This document shows, one piece after another, positions 27,732 to 36,036 of a stretch of DNA of 64,000 nt. Origin of the DNA: Marinobacterium ramblicola (GTDB lineage: Bacteria > Pseudomonadota > Gammaproteobacteria > Pseudomonadales > Balneatricaceae); NCBI RefSeq assembly GCF_019084545.1, contig NZ_JAHREP010000020.1, forward strand, positions 1 to 64,000. The letters are read 5' to 3'. A model generated the notes under the pieces. That model was not told the DNA's origin. It saw nothing but the letters and a program-made list of their open reading frames with translations, and ran no database searches. The stretch's first letter is position 1. Each line of letters opens with the position of its first letter. The translations under genes were made by a program, and so were the position numbers.

Positions 27732-28124
27732 CTACCGCGCAGAATCCTGAGCCTGTATATCCTGCCGGTCACGGCCTACCCAAAGACCATAACGGGCCAG
27801 CAACAGGATAAACAGCGTTCCCGACAGGATAACCGGTGATAGCTGCAGCGCATCCGGTTCGGACAAAAACTTGTGTGGGCCGACACCCGGGATAGACACC
27901 AATGCCGCCAGCAGCACCCAGATATAGCGCTGCCGATTAGCGCAATAGATCAGCAGCATGGCAATCAGTTGCAGCGCGATTACGGCGGCATTCAGCGGCC
28001 CGACAAAGTCCGGTGGCGACAACTCCGCATGGGTGAAGAGCGCAACCAGCATCATCGCGTGCAACACAATCAAACCAAGCAGTGCCGACACGGCCAGCTG
28101 TGCTTTCGAATCCAACGTTTTCAT
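27732..28124 (-). CDS. Hypothetical inner-membrane protein
   Basis: The 130-residue protein has four predicted membrane helices and short loops, and I do not recognise its family. The segment VSIPGVGPHKFLSEPDALQLSPVI between helices 3 and 4 is the only long hydrophilic part. The ATG at 28124 is preferred over 28139 because GGAGGTAT lies close before it. The Crp/Fnr-type regulator gene ends 61 bases upstream on the same strand, so the two may be co-transcribed. Confidence 0.5.
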   Translation of the reverse strand: MKTLDSKAQLAVSALLGLIVLHAMMLVALFTHAELSPPDFVGPLNAAVIALQLIAMLLIYCANRQRYIWVLLAALVSIPGVGPHKFLSEPDALQLSPVILSGTLFILLLARYGLWVGRDRQDIQAQDSAR

Positions 28125-28184
28125 CAACATACCTCCCAAATGATTGGAGGTATGCAGACTGACAGTTATGCCCCTAATCGTTCA

Positions 28185-28781
28185 TTAACATTTGTTAATC
28201 GCGCGCCGGATTCGCGACAGGGTTACATTGGTGATACCGAGGAAAGAGGCCAGTTGATAGTCAGGAATGCGGTTGGCAATATCCGGGTTAGTGGAGACGA
28301 ACTTGTCGTAACGCCGGGTTGCGGACAGCATCAGAAAATCATGCTCGCGCTGAAACTTTTGCTCAATCAGTTTTTCGGCGAAAGGCAGCGCAAAGCGCTC
28401 CCAATATCCTTGTTCCACGAGGACACCCATCAGAGGTGCCAACTCACATTCGAGAAGCTCGGTATTTTCCAGCATGGCGATATTGAACCGCACCGGCTCA
28501 GCCCTGTCCCTCGGCGCAACCGGCCAGAGCGTATCGCCCTCGGCAAAAAACGCCTTGTTCGATTCCTTGCCCTGCGCATCGAGGTAATACAGGCGCACCA
28601 ACCCTTTGCGGATAAAAAACAACCTATCCCAGCGCTGACCCGCACTGAGCAGCGTGCTCTTCGCCGGATAGCTCCGGTATTTTATGCATGGCGCCAAAGC
28701 CGAAAGATCGAGCCTGACAGCATCCTGTTTGGCTAGCACTCCATCGATAAACTCGGCCAGCAATGACTCTGAACCAGCCAT
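28185..28781 (-). CDS. Crp/Fnr family transcriptional regulator
   Basis: The roughly 198-residue protein has a cyclic-nucleotide-binding-like beta-barrel (residues about 20-125, including FFIRKGLVRLYYLDAQGKESNKAFFAEGD) and a short C-terminal helix-turn-helix (DYQLASFLGITNVTLSRIRR). It lacks Fnr-type cysteines at the N-terminus. The pattern resembles small Crp-like regulators often placed beside LysE-type exporters. The ATG at 28781 lies seven bases past the stop of the shortened LysE gene (28789-28791), so it is probably translationally coupled to it. Confidence 0.8.
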   Translation of the reverse strand: MAGSESLLAEFIDGVLAKQDAVRLDLSALAPCIKYRSYPAKSTLLSAGQRWDRLFFIRKGLVRLYYLDAQGKESNKAFFAEGDTLWPVAPRDRAEPVRFNIAMLENTELLECELAPLMGVLVEQGYWERFALPFAEKLIEQKFQREHDFLMLSATRRYDKFVSTNPDIANRIPDYQLASFLGITNVTLSRIRRAINKC

Positions 28782-28788
28782 AAGGTAC

Positions 28789-29160
28789 TCAACGCTCCGC
28801 CAGCGCCAGCTTGGCGCCCAGAGCGGCAAAGGTCACGGCAAAGGTGCACTGCATATACTTCGCGACGCGTGGCGAGCCCAGCACATAACGGCGGAAGCCG
28901 TTGGCCAGCCCTCCGTACAACAGGAACCCCAGCAGTGTCATCACCATGAACACCAGCCCCAACACCAGCATATGGGTCATCGGCGTTGCAGTGCCTGTCG
29001 GTACGAACAGCGGCAGAAAGGCGAGAACAATGCATCCGATCGCGGCGAAAAGGCTGGCACGAAAACCCAGAAACAGACCGGTGGAGAGCGTGTACAGCAC
29101 ACCGGTACCCGGTATCAGCACCACGATCAACGATGTAAGCAAGAACTCGGTACTGAGCAT
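28789..29160 (-). pseudogene. LysE-type amino-acid exporter with in-frame internal deletion
   Basis: The 123-residue frame starts as a normal LysE/RhtB protein (FLLTSLIVVLIPGTGVLYTLSTG) up to about residue 43 (FAAIGC). It then jumps directly to the segment that in this family follows the NPK motif (LAFLPLFVPTGTATP) and continues to the C-terminus. LysE proteins have about 205 residues; around 80 residues, including helices 2-3 and the conserved LNPK region, are gone without a frameshift. The product can hardly transport. A complete LysE gene at 53837 shows what is missing. The regulator gene follows at once. Confidence 0.72.
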
Positions 29161-29262
29161 CTCCCCTCCTTGAAAACAGGTCCTTCGAGTCGAAGTGGAC
29201 AGTATACCGAGAATGCAGCCGCCTACTGCAAACGATCTGAAAGTGATCCGGGAAAGTATCCG

Positions 29263-29955
29263 TCAGGGTACATAGACATAGAACCACTTAACGTTCAGCA
29301 ACACCCGAACGAACGCGGCGGGATCGGTCATACCGCTAAAGTGCAGGTAGGATTTAACGGCGAACTGCTCCGGTGCCATCGCCATGTAGACCTCGCTGAT
29401 CGAATCCCCCGACTCCCAGGCCGATACCCCGGCATGCTCGATAATCAGCTGACGTCGCTCCGCCGGCAGCACAGCCAGCTGAGTGACGTAGGCCAGATAC
29501 TCCTGGGCTGCGTTGGTCAGCCGCGCCTTCGGACTGTTCTGGTGAAACAGCGCGTGGGCCACTTCATGAGCCACGACACTGCGATAGTGCAACCGGTCGA
29601 AAGCCTGGCCATAGAGCGTCGAAACCGCCCTCGTATCCGTCATCTCCTGCATCGACATCAACAGGATACGGCCCTTGTCCACATCGTAACTGCCCAGCGC
29701 TTTGTTGCCGTAGTGCTCCGAAACACTGTCCACTATGTCGATATCGATGATCCGGATTGGCTTGACCCCATATGCTTCCAGAAAACGCAACGCAGAGGCC
29801 GCGCCCTGGCAGAGATCTTCCATCTCGACGGGGTGGGCCGAGTGGACCTGCACCGGCACATCGGAACAGTGCTCTGCCCCAGCCCACACCGGCGTAAAAC
29901 AGGAGCCAAGTAAGGAAAACAAAGTGGTTTGCAGAGTTCTGGACAGGCGTTCCAT
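29263..29955 (-). CDS. DUF6639-like exported protein with HExxH motif
   Basis: The 230-residue protein has a signal peptide (cleavage near VWA-GA) and an HEVAH motif at residues 130-134, typical of zinc metallopeptidases. It resembles the proteins grouped as DUF6639. A third metal ligand cannot be assigned with confidence; a downstream glutamate in QEYLAYVTQ would be suitably placed. It is predicted to act in the periplasm. Substrate and role are unknown. The gene is monocistronic. Confidence 0.65.
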   Translation of the reverse strand: MERLSRTLQTTLFSLLGSCFTPVWAGAEHCSDVPVQVHSAHPVEMEDLCQGAASALRFLEAYGVKPIRIIDIDIVDSVSEHYGNKALGSYDVDKGRILLMSMQEMTDTRAVSTLYGQAFDRLHYRSVVAHEVAHALFHQNSPKARLTNAAQEYLAYVTQLAVLPAERRQLIIEHAGVSAWESGDSISEVYMAMAPEQFAVKSYLHFSGMTDPAAFVRVLLNVKWFYVYVP

Positions 29956-30142
29956 AACGACACCTCGCGGCTATATCGGGTCAGAGCAGCGTAGCGGCAG
30001 CCCTGCCCTGTCCAACCGCAGTGCCGGTTCTGACAGCCAATCTCCTTACCCTCTTAAATTTACTGTATGCCCATCCGTTACGCACAACGCGTCCAGATGA
30101 AATTTACGCAGCATCACGGGCATACATGGACCGGCATTGCGT

Positions 30143-30451
30143 TTAGAGAACTCGCCGCCGAGCCTCATACAGTTCCCACAGCTGTTGCTTTTCCAACCAG
30201 AACATCGGCGTGGTGCGAAAGAACTGCGCCAGTTTCAGCGCCGTGTCGGCACTGATGGCGCGCTGGCCGTTGACGATCTCGTTGACGCGGCGGCGGGAGA
30301 TGCCGAGCCGGCGGGCCAGCTCGGTCTGGGAGATATGCAGGGGTACCAGGTAGCAGCGTTCCAGTAGCCGGCCCGGATGTTCCGGACGGCGGCTGTGCCA
30401 GAGCGCCAGCGGGTTGGGGGCACGCCTTACCCCCTCAGTCCGGCTTGTCAT
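30143..30451 (-). CDS. HigA-like antitoxin/helix-turn-helix protein, overlapping hyaC
   Basis: The 102-residue protein matches HigA/VapI-type antitoxins. It has HPGRLL near the start and ISQTELARRLGISRRRVNEIVNG as the helix-turn-helix, followed by RAISADTALKLAQFF and FWLEKQQLWELYEARR. HigA usually follows a small HigB toxin gene, but here the preceding gene is the hydrogenase cytochrome, whose end it overlaps by 17 bases. Translation coupling with the hydrogenase operon is therefore likely. The start is uncertain; ATG 30451 is the best in-frame candidate. It may be a solitary regulator rather than part of a toxin-antitoxin pair. Confidence 0.72.
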   Translation of the reverse strand: MTSRTEGVRRAPNPLALWHSRRPEHPGRLLERCYLVPLHISQTELARRLGISRRRVNEIVNGQRAISADTALKLAQFFRTTPMFWLEKQQLWELYEARRRVL

Positions 30452-31157
30452 CCTTGAACATGCGCCAGCCACCGATCATGGTGGAGATCAGCGATTGGCG
30501 GGACATGATATCCTCGCGCACCGCCACGTAGACGTGGGTCATGACGAAGATGACGATGTACCACATCCCCAGATGGTGCCAGGTGTGCACATCCTGGCTC
30601 TGGCCGAATAGCGGAATCACCCAGCCAAATACTTGGTCGGCCCAACTGCCGGCACTAAGGCCCTCGCCATACAGCGCGAAGCCGGTCACAATCATGAACG
30701 TATTGCCGATGACGAAGAAGCAGAACATCGACAGCTGACCCAACGGGTTGTGACCGATGTACTTCTTCGGCGTTTTCGCCATGAACAGGTACCAGCGCAC
30801 CTCGTGCCATACTTCGGACCACCATTTGGCACGCCAAACCGGCACGATAAACAGCTCACGCGAGTGGTGGTTGCCGACAAAGGCCCAGTAGATACGGCCA
30901 ATGAAGGCCACCGCCAGGATGTAACCGGCCGAGAAATGGGCGAAGCGGATATAGCCCATCAGGAAGTTGTCGCTCGCCTCCCCCGGCACGCTCGGCAACG
31001 GCGAGCCGATAAAGTAGCCGGTGATGCCCAGCGTCAGGATGCAGAACACGGTGACCCAGTGCCAGAGCCGGAGCGGCGCCTCATAGACGTAGACCGCCGT
31101 CTGCTTGCGTACCTTCTCTTCGCGGTCACCGAGTTCGAGTTGTTTTTCCAGTGCCAT
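30435..31157 (-). CDS. hyaC: [NiFe]-hydrogenase b-type cytochrome subunit
   Basis: The 240-residue integral membrane protein is the HyaC/HupC-type cytochrome b that anchors the hydrogenase and passes electrons from H2 to quinone. It has four predicted membrane helices and His residues in positions expected for two b hemes (LRLWHWVTVF, RFAHFSAGYILA, DVHTWHHLGMWY, MTHVYVAVRED). It is third in the operon, 42 bases after hyaB. The ATG at 31157 is preceded by GGAGGATTCCGCG; an alternative start five codons earlier exists. The following HigA-like gene overlaps its stop. Confidence 0.93.
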   Translation of the reverse strand: MALEKQLELGDREEKVRKQTAVYVYEAPLRLWHWVTVFCILTLGITGYFIGSPLPSVPGEASDNFLMGYIRFAHFSAGYILAVAFIGRIYWAFVGNHHSRELFIVPVWRAKWWSEVWHEVRWYLFMAKTPKKYIGHNPLGQLSMFCFFVIGNTFMIVTGFALYGEGLSAGSWADQVFGWVIPLFGQSQDVHTWHHLGMWYIVIFVMTHVYVAVREDIMSRQSLISTMIGGWRMFKDDKPD

Positions 31158-31199
31158 CGCGGAATCCTCCACGGGCGTGCTCAGCGCACGCCCTTGCTG

Positions 31200-33008
31200 T
31201 CAACGGATCTTCACCTTGGTCAGCTCCTGCCCGTCTGGCGACATCACGTGTGTCGAGCAGGCCAGACAGGGGTCGAAGCTGTGCAGGGTACGCAGGATCT
31301 CCACCGGTTCATCCGGACGCTCCATCGGCGTGTTCAGCAGCGCCGCCTCAAAGGCACCGATGTTGCCATTATGGTCGCGCGGCGAGCCGTTCCAGGTAGT
31401 CGGCACGATCGCCTGGTAGTTGTCGATCTTGCCGTCCTTGATCTTGATCCAGTGGCCCAGCGCCCCGCGTGGTGCCTCGTTGATACCGACCCCCTGCGCC
31501 TCTTTCGGCCAGCTGCTCGGATCCCACTTCTCTACGTTGGCGGTCGAGCTGTCACCCGCCTTGATGTTGTTCACCAGCGCATGCCAGTCATCCAGCATGG
31601 AATCGGCGCACAACTCGCACTCCAGCGCGCGGGCAAGGGTGCGGCCCAGCGTCGAGGGCAGGAACTGCTTCAGCCCCAGATCGAGGCCAGTGGACTGGTT
31701 GAAAGCGGACAGCGAGCGGTCCACCTGTTCCTGCACATACTCCTTGCCGGAGACGTAGGCGATGATGTAGCGCGCCAGCGGCCCCACCTCCATGGCGTGA
31801 CCGCGCCAGCGCGGCGCCTTGATCCAGGAGTATTTGGCGGACTCATCCAGCTCCTGGATATTGGTCTTGGTGCCCTTGGTTTTGGGGCCAAGCTCGAAGT
31901 GCGGCTCAGTCACCCCCTCCCAGGGGTGCAGCCCCTTGCTCTCATCTGCCCCATAGCTGTACCAGCTGTGGCTGACGAACTCCTGAATCTGCTCCGGATC
32001 GCGCACATCCACCGGATGCACCTCGTCCCAGTTGCCGTTGACGATGGCTCCCGCCGGCAGCAGGTCGGTGGACTTGTCGTAGGGCACCTGGGTGTAGGTA
32101 CCATAGGAGAGCACATTCTGCCCCGCCAAACCGCCGCCGTGGAGCCAGTCCTTATAGATCCCGGCTACGGCCAACACGTCCGGCAGGTAGACATTTCGGG
32201 TGAACTCGCGCGCTTCCTGAATACGCTCCAGCACAAAGTTCAGGCTGGTCATATTGACCGGAGCACCGGCGGCGCCCACATCATCCAGATTGATGGCACA
32301 GGCCACGCCGCCAACCATGTAGTTCGGGTGCGGGTTCTTGCCGCCGAAGATGGTGTGGATCTTGACGATATCCTTCTGCAGATCCAGCGCCTCCAGGTAG
32401 TGCGCCACCGCCATCAGGTCCGCCGCCGGCGGCAGTTTGTAGGCCGGGTTGTCCCAGTAGCCGTTCGAGAACAGGCCCAGCTGACCGCTCTCGACGAACT
32501 TCTTCAGCCGCGTCTGTACGTCACGGAAGTAGCCCGGGCTGGATTTCGGGTGGTGCGGCGACACCATCTGCTGCAGCTCCGAAGTGGCTTTCGGATCCGC
32601 CTTCAACGCATTGACCGGGTTGACCCAGTCCAGCGCGTGCAGGTGGTAGAAGTGCACGATGTGGTCATGCACCTGCAGCGTTTTGTCCATCAGGTGGCGG
32701 ATCAGGTGCGCGTTGTAGGGGATCTGGATCCCCAGCGCATCCTCCACCGCGCGTACCGAAGTAAGCGCATGGGTACCGGTACAGACCCCGCAGATACGCT
32801 CGACGAAGGCCCAGGCGTCGCGCGGGTCACGCCCCTTCAGGATCACCTCCAGCCCGCGCCACATGGTGCCGGTGGAGACGGCATTGCGGATGATGTTGTT
32901 CTCGTCGACGTTGACCTCGCAACGCATATGCCCTTCGATACGGGTCACCGGGTCAACGACGATGCGACGCCCTGAGTTGTCGAGATTGGCGGCGTTCAAA
33001 TCGCTCAT
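31200..33008 (-). CDS. hyaB: [NiFe]-hydrogenase large (catalytic) subunit
   Basis: The 602-residue precursor holds the NiFe site of a group 1 uptake hydrogenase. The nickel ligands are in [10 protein letters not shown] (Cys73, Cys76) and near the end in DPCLACSTH (Cys581, Cys584). The 15-residue tail after His587 (starting VMSPDGQE) is the peptide removed by a maturation protease, so the protein is made as the unprocessed form. The N-terminal RIEGHMR segment is conserved too. It overlaps the small-subunit gene by four bases (ATGA). No maturation protease or hyp gene occurs in this window. Confidence 0.96.
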   Translation of the reverse strand: MSDLNAANLDNSGRRIVVDPVTRIEGHMRCEVNVDENNIIRNAVSTGTMWRGLEVILKGRDPRDAWAFVERICGVCTGTHALTSVRAVEDALGIQIPYNAHLIRHLMDKTLQVHDHIVHFYHLHALDWVNPVNALKADPKATSELQQMVSPHHPKSSPGYFRDVQTRLKKFVESGQLGLFSNGYWDNPAYKLPPAADLMAVAHYLEALDLQKDIVKIHTIFGGKNPHPNYMVGGVACAINLDDVGAAGAPVNMTSLNFVLERIQEAREFTRNVYLPDVLAVAGIYKDWLHGGGLAGQNVLSYGTYTQVPYDKSTDLLPAGAIVNGNWDEVHPVDVRDPEQIQEFVSHSWYSYGADESKGLHPWEGVTEPHFELGPKTKGTKTNIQELDESAKYSWIKAPRWRGHAMEVGPLARYIIAYVSGKEYVQEQVDRSLSAFNQSTGLDLGLKQFLPSTLGRTLARALECELCADSMLDDWHALVNNIKAGDSSTANVEKWDPSSWPKEAQGVGINEAPRGALGHWIKIKDGKIDNYQAIVPTTWNGSPRDHNGNIGAFEAALLNTPMERPDEPVEILRTLHSFDPCLACSTHVMSPDGQELTKVKIR

Positions 33009-34099
33009 GACTCCTGCTCTCCCTGATCTTTATGACTGCTGGATGCGACCCGCTTGATGGCACTGACCGCGGCATGGGCAGCAATGGCGGCGCCGACACC
33101 ACCGGCGACGGCGGTACCGATCTCATCGGCGTTCTGCTCGATACCGAACTGTTTGATATTGGTCAGGCGGTCGTAGAAGGAGCCCTTGTCCCAGAAACCA
33201 TCTTCGGAGCAGCCAATACAACCATGACCGGCCTGGATCGGAAAGGAGGTGCCCTCGTTCCAACGTACCGTCGAGCAGGCGTTGTAGGTGGTCGGCCCCT
33301 TGCAGCCGACCTTGTACAGGCAGTAGCCCCTGCGTGCGTTGTCGTCGTCCCAGTGCTCGACAAACTGCCCGGCGTCGAAGTGCGGACGACGGTAGCACTT
33401 ATCGTGGATACGTTGGCCGTAGAACATCTTCGGCCGCCCCTGACGGTCCAGCTCCGGAATCTTGCCAAACGTCAGCATGTAGGTGATGACACCGGTCATC
33501 ACCTCGGCGATGGGCGGACAGCCCGGTACCTTGATGATCGGCTTGTCGGTGATCACCTTATGGATCGGCACCGCCTGGGTCGGGTTCGGCCGCGCGGCCT
33601 GCACGCAGCCCCAACTGGCGCAGCTACCCCAGGCGATCACCGCCTTGGCATCCTTGGCTGCATGTTTGAGCTGATCGAGGAACGGCTTGCCACCGACGAT
33701 GCAGAACATGCCATCTTCGTTCAGCGGCGGGTTGCCCTCCACAGCGAGAATGTACTCGCCCTTGTACTTCTCCAGCGTCTGCTCCAGCGCCGCCTCCGCC
33801 TGATGTCCGGCAGCGGCCATCAGCGTGTCGTCGTAATCGAGCGAGATCATCGACAGCACCACATCCTTCACCAACGGATGGGCGGAGCGAATAAAGGACT
33901 CGGAGCAACAGGTGCACTCCAGGCCATGCAGCCAGACCACGGGGGTACGCGGTTTGGTCTCCATCGCGTGGGCGATCTGTGGTGCAAAGCTGGGTCCAAG
34001 ACCCAGGGCTGCAGCGGTCAGGCTGCTGTACTTCAACAGGCTGCGGCGCGTAATCCCCTGGCGCCGCATCACATCATAAAAGGTTTCAATCTGGGCCAT
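33005..34099 (-). CDS. hyaA: [NiFe]-hydrogenase small subunit, O2-tolerant type, Tat-exported
   Basis: The 364-residue precursor has a Tat signal ([10 protein letters not shown], arginines 18-19) with cleavage near AHA at about residue 45, and a C-terminal hydrophobic anchor helix. It carries three Fe-S clusters. The proximal cluster region reads ECTCCSES with Cys62, 64 and 65, and CASWGC has Cys160 and Cys165. Subtracting 45 gives 17, 19, 20, 115 and 120, the numbering of E. coli Hyd-1, where the two extra cysteines make a [4Fe-3S] cluster and oxygen tolerance. AAGGGGAG precedes the ATG at 34099. Confidence 0.96.
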   Translation of the reverse strand: MAQIETFYDVMRRQGITRRSLLKYSSLTAAALGLGPSFAPQIAHAMETKPRTPVVWLHGLECTCCSESFIRSAHPLVKDVVLSMISLDYDDTLMAAAGHQAEAALEQTLEKYKGEYILAVEGNPPLNEDGMFCIVGGKPFLDQLKHAAKDAKAVIAWGSCASWGCVQAARPNPTQAVPIHKVITDKPIIKVPGCPPIAEVMTGVITYMLTFGKIPELDRQGRPKMFYGQRIHDKCYRRPHFDAGQFVEHWDDDNARRGYCLYKVGCKGPTTYNACSTVRWNEGTSFPIQAGHGCIGCSEDGFWDKGSFYDRLTNIKQFGIEQNADEIGTAVAGGVGAAIAAHAAVSAIKRVASSSHKDQGEQES

Positions 34100-34185
34100 G
34101 CCGTACTCCCCTTGGCTCAACCTGCCTTCTGCGGACAGGCTGCCAGTCAGCTCTTATCGTTCTTGGGCAGAATCGGTAGATCTAG

Positions 34186-34201
34186 AGCAAGAAATGGCCC
34201 A
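34186..34201 (-). promoter_or_regulatory. Sigma-54 (-24/-12) promoter of hyaABC
   Basis: On the minus strand the sequence CTGGGCCATTTCTTGCT has TGG and TTGCT in the exact register of the sigma-54 consensus (TGGCAC-N5-TTGCW), with the invariant GG and GC dinucleotides. Transcription would start near 34175, about 75 bases before the hyaA ATG. An A/T-rich tract (34203-34226), suitable for DNA bending, lies just upstream. Uptake hydrogenases in several proteobacteria are driven by sigma-54 and an NtrC-like activator. Confidence 0.68.
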
Positions 34202-34318
34202 GTTTTAAAAACTTTTTTATTTCAATTGGTTAACAGAAACCACCTGTCAACAATTCCGGTGGACAAGACAGTCCGTAGCCAAAATGGAAAGTTATTTTCC
34301 AGCCTCGGCTCGCTATTC

Positions 34319-34344
34319 ACGATCAATCCCAGGCTGTTGATCGT
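34319..34344. promoter_or_regulatory. Upstream dyad, candidate enhancer site for hyaABC
   Basis: ACGATCAA (34319-34326) and TTGATCGT (34337-34344) form a perfect 8-base inverted repeat with 10 bases between. Its centre is about 157 bases upstream of the predicted hyaA transcription start, a typical distance for an enhancer bound by an NtrC-type activator such as HoxA/HupR. The orientation (ATCAA...TTGAT) is the reverse of an FNR box, so FNR is unlikely. Confidence 0.5.
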
Positions 34345-34437
34345 CATTACCTATAAACAGATTTATCGCTCGATTAAGCGTGCTCTCCTCACGCCTCCCC
34401 CGATACTCAATCCAGCTAATGATGTTACGGCTCACGA

Positions 34438-34569
34438 CTATGCTGCCCGATACGACAAATGAGCCGGCCGACAGCTTTTACAAAGGCAGTAACTCATCCC
34501 CGCCGCTTCCCCTGTCACCTCAATCTCTACCGCGCCGCAAAGGCACCGACCTTTGTGCGTAATCGCCAT
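34438..34569 (-). pseudogene. 5' stub of a GFA-family gene
   Basis: An ATG at 34569 with an excellent AGGAG ribosome-binding site opens a frame that reads as the N-terminus of a GFA/CENP-V protein (HKGRCLCGAVEIEVTGE, then SYCLCKSC). After about 34 residues the similarity ends and the frame stops at 34438. Normal GFA proteins have 120-160 residues and need more zinc-binding cysteines, so this is a 3'-deleted remnant. The loss abuts the hydrogenase upstream region. Confidence 0.62.
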
Positions 34570-34819
34570 TTTTACTCCTCCCAGTTGTTCTTTTGGCTGG
34601 AGCACGTTTCCCACGGAATCAGAACAAGTCCGTGGAATCCCGTTTGCACTCCGGCTGTATCCCCCTTGCCAAACACCAGCAGACTGAAACACTCCACAAG
34701 GAAGTGATAACAACAAGGTAGTGTTCATATTAGGTGGTGCCGGAAGGGGTTACTAAATCGATGCTTAAACGCTGGAACTATCAGGAACTGTGGTCCCGTC
34801 CGATCAAGTTTTAATTACA

Positions 34820-34847
34820 CGACACGATGTGCCAATATTCCGACTTT
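34820..34847 (-). promoter_or_regulatory. 21-bp-phased operator (site A) in front of the GlxA/GbdR-like regulator gene
   Basis: On the minus strand AGTCGG and TGTCGT begin exactly 21 bases apart (GTCG complements at 34841-34844 and 34820-34823). The pair sits 16-43 bases before the regulator's ATG and could allow autoregulation. The same pattern recurs at 35904 and 43827. Confidence 0.5.
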
Positions 34848-34862
34848 AACCGGGAGGATGAT

Positions 34863-35825
34863 ATGTCCGTTACCGAGAGTGTCCAGACCGAGCGTATCGG
34901 TTTCCTGTTGATCCCCGAGTTCTCGATGATCTCGTTCGCAGCGGTGGTGGATCCGTTGCGGATGGCCAACCGTCTCAGCGGCAAACCGCTGTATCAGTGG
35001 TTCTTTTACGGCCCCCATGATGAACCCGTTCCGTGCAGTAACGGCGTAACTGTAACGCCGACCCGGTTGATGGAGGAAACCGACGGGATCGACACCCTGA
35101 TTGTCGTCGCAGGCATCAATGCTCATCTGGTCGATGAGAAGCCGATATTTAAGTGGCTACGTCAGCTATCCCGTCAACGCGTCGTACTCGGCGCCACCTC
35201 AACCGGCAGTTTACTATTGGCAAGAGCGGGGCTCCTGAAGGGTCATACCTGCACCATTCACTGGGAGAACCAGGAGAGCATGCAGGAGGAGTTCGTCGGC
35301 CTGAACGTGACCGGCGAGCTCTATGAGATCGACGGCAACGTGATGACCTGTTCCGGTGGTTTGGCAGGCCTCGATATGAGTCTGCAGCTGATCGCCCTGA
35401 AGCATGGCGAAGCACTGGCCAACGACGTAGCCGAACAGTGCATACACCCCCATATCCGCCCTGCCCACGACAAGCAGCGCATGAAGTTCCAGTTGCGCTA
35501 CCACGCCAACCATCCGCGCTTGGTACAGGCGCTGGAACTGATGCGCGGCAATCTGGAGGAGCCGCTGACCTGCGAGGAGATCAGCGAAATGGTCGGCATC
35601 TCCAGTCGCCAGTTGGAGCGGCTGTTCCATCAACATCTCGGCGCGCCACCAGCCCAATACTATATGGACCTGCGCCTGGAGCGGGCACAGCATCTGCTGC
35701 AGCAGTCCAGCATGAGTATTCTGCAGATAGGCACCGCCTGCGGTTTCAGCTCCACCTCCTATTTCTCGCGCTGCTATCGCAAGAAGTACAACCACTCGCC
35801 GCGCGAAGAGCGCACCCGCACCTGA
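34863..35825 (+). CDS. GlxA-family regulator, GbdR/CdhR-like (DJ-1/PfpI plus AraC HTH)
   Basis: The 320-residue protein has an N-terminal DJ-1/PfpI-like domain (residues about 10-190; nucleophile position LGATSTGSLLLA has Thr instead of Cys, as in regulators) and a C-terminal AraC domain (about 215-315, MVGISSRQLERLFHQHLG and IGTACGFSSTSYFSRCYRKKY). It most resembles GbdR and CdhR, which activate glycine betaine and carnitine catabolism in Pseudomonas. It precedes a quaternary-amine ABC importer, which supports a related inducer. GGGAGG lies five bases before the ATG at 34863; an earlier in-frame ATG (34827) is less likely. Confidence 0.87.
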   Translation: MSVTESVQTERIGFLLIPEFSMISFAAVVDPLRMANRLSGKPLYQWFFYGPHDEPVPCSNGVTVTPTRLMEETDGIDTLIVVAGINAHLVDEKPIFKWLRQLSRQRVVLGATSTGSLLLARAGLLKGHTCTIHWENQESMQEEFVGLNVTGELYEIDGNVMTCSGGLAGLDMSLQLIALKHGEALANDVAEQCIHPHIRPAHDKQRMKFQLRYHANHPRLVQALELMRGNLEEPLTCEEISEMVGISSRQLERLFHQHLGAPPAQYYMDLRLERAQHLLQQSSMSILQIGTACGFSSTSYFSRCYRKKYNHSPREERTRT

Positions 35826-35902
35826 CCCCGCCAAGACTTCTACACTCAAGTAGAGACCGGCAGGCACTCGCTACGACAATCAACCTGGCCGAGCCGACCT
35901 GC

Positions 35903-35938
35903 CTGTCGTAAATGTAACCCACACTGTCGGAAATTTAC
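35903..35938 (+). promoter_or_regulatory. 21-bp-phased operator (site B) in front of the importer operon
   Basis: CTGTCGTAAATGTA (35903-35916) is repeated as CTGTCGGAAATTTA (35924-35937), 12 of 14 bases identical and exactly 21 bases apart. Two AraC-type half-sites on one face of the helix, pointing toward the importer genes about 100 bases downstream, are the arrangement expected for an activator. ArgR, a GlxA-type regulator of Pseudomonas, also binds TGTCG direct repeats. Confidence 0.65.
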
Positions 35939-36036
35939 CCTCTACAGGGGGTGGTACTGAATTACTGTTGAACCCATGCCACCCCGCCACCCAGGGTGCA
36001 TGTCATAACAACAACTACTACACATGGGGAAAGACG

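Larger units (their letters stand above)
34100..34437. other. hyaA upstream region without coding sequence
   Basis: This 338-base stretch holds the sigma-54 promoter, the A/T-rich tract and the 26-base dyad described separately. No open frame in it looks like a gene. Confidence 0.5.

Noticed and set aside
30143-30451. A HigBA toxin-antitoxin module
   Set aside because: No HigB-like toxin gene is found on either side; only the HigA-like half is present.
30633-32975. A 780-codon open frame on the plus strand opposite hyaB and hyaC
   Set aside because: It mirrors the codon structure of the real hydrogenase genes, has a low-complexity Arg/His/Gln-rich product without any family motif, and no ribosome-binding site.
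34319-34344. FNR box in front of the hydrogenase
   Set aside because: The half-sites are arranged ATCAA...TTGAT with 10 bases between; an FNR site needs TTGAT-N4-ATCAA. It is kept only as a candidate enhancer dyad.
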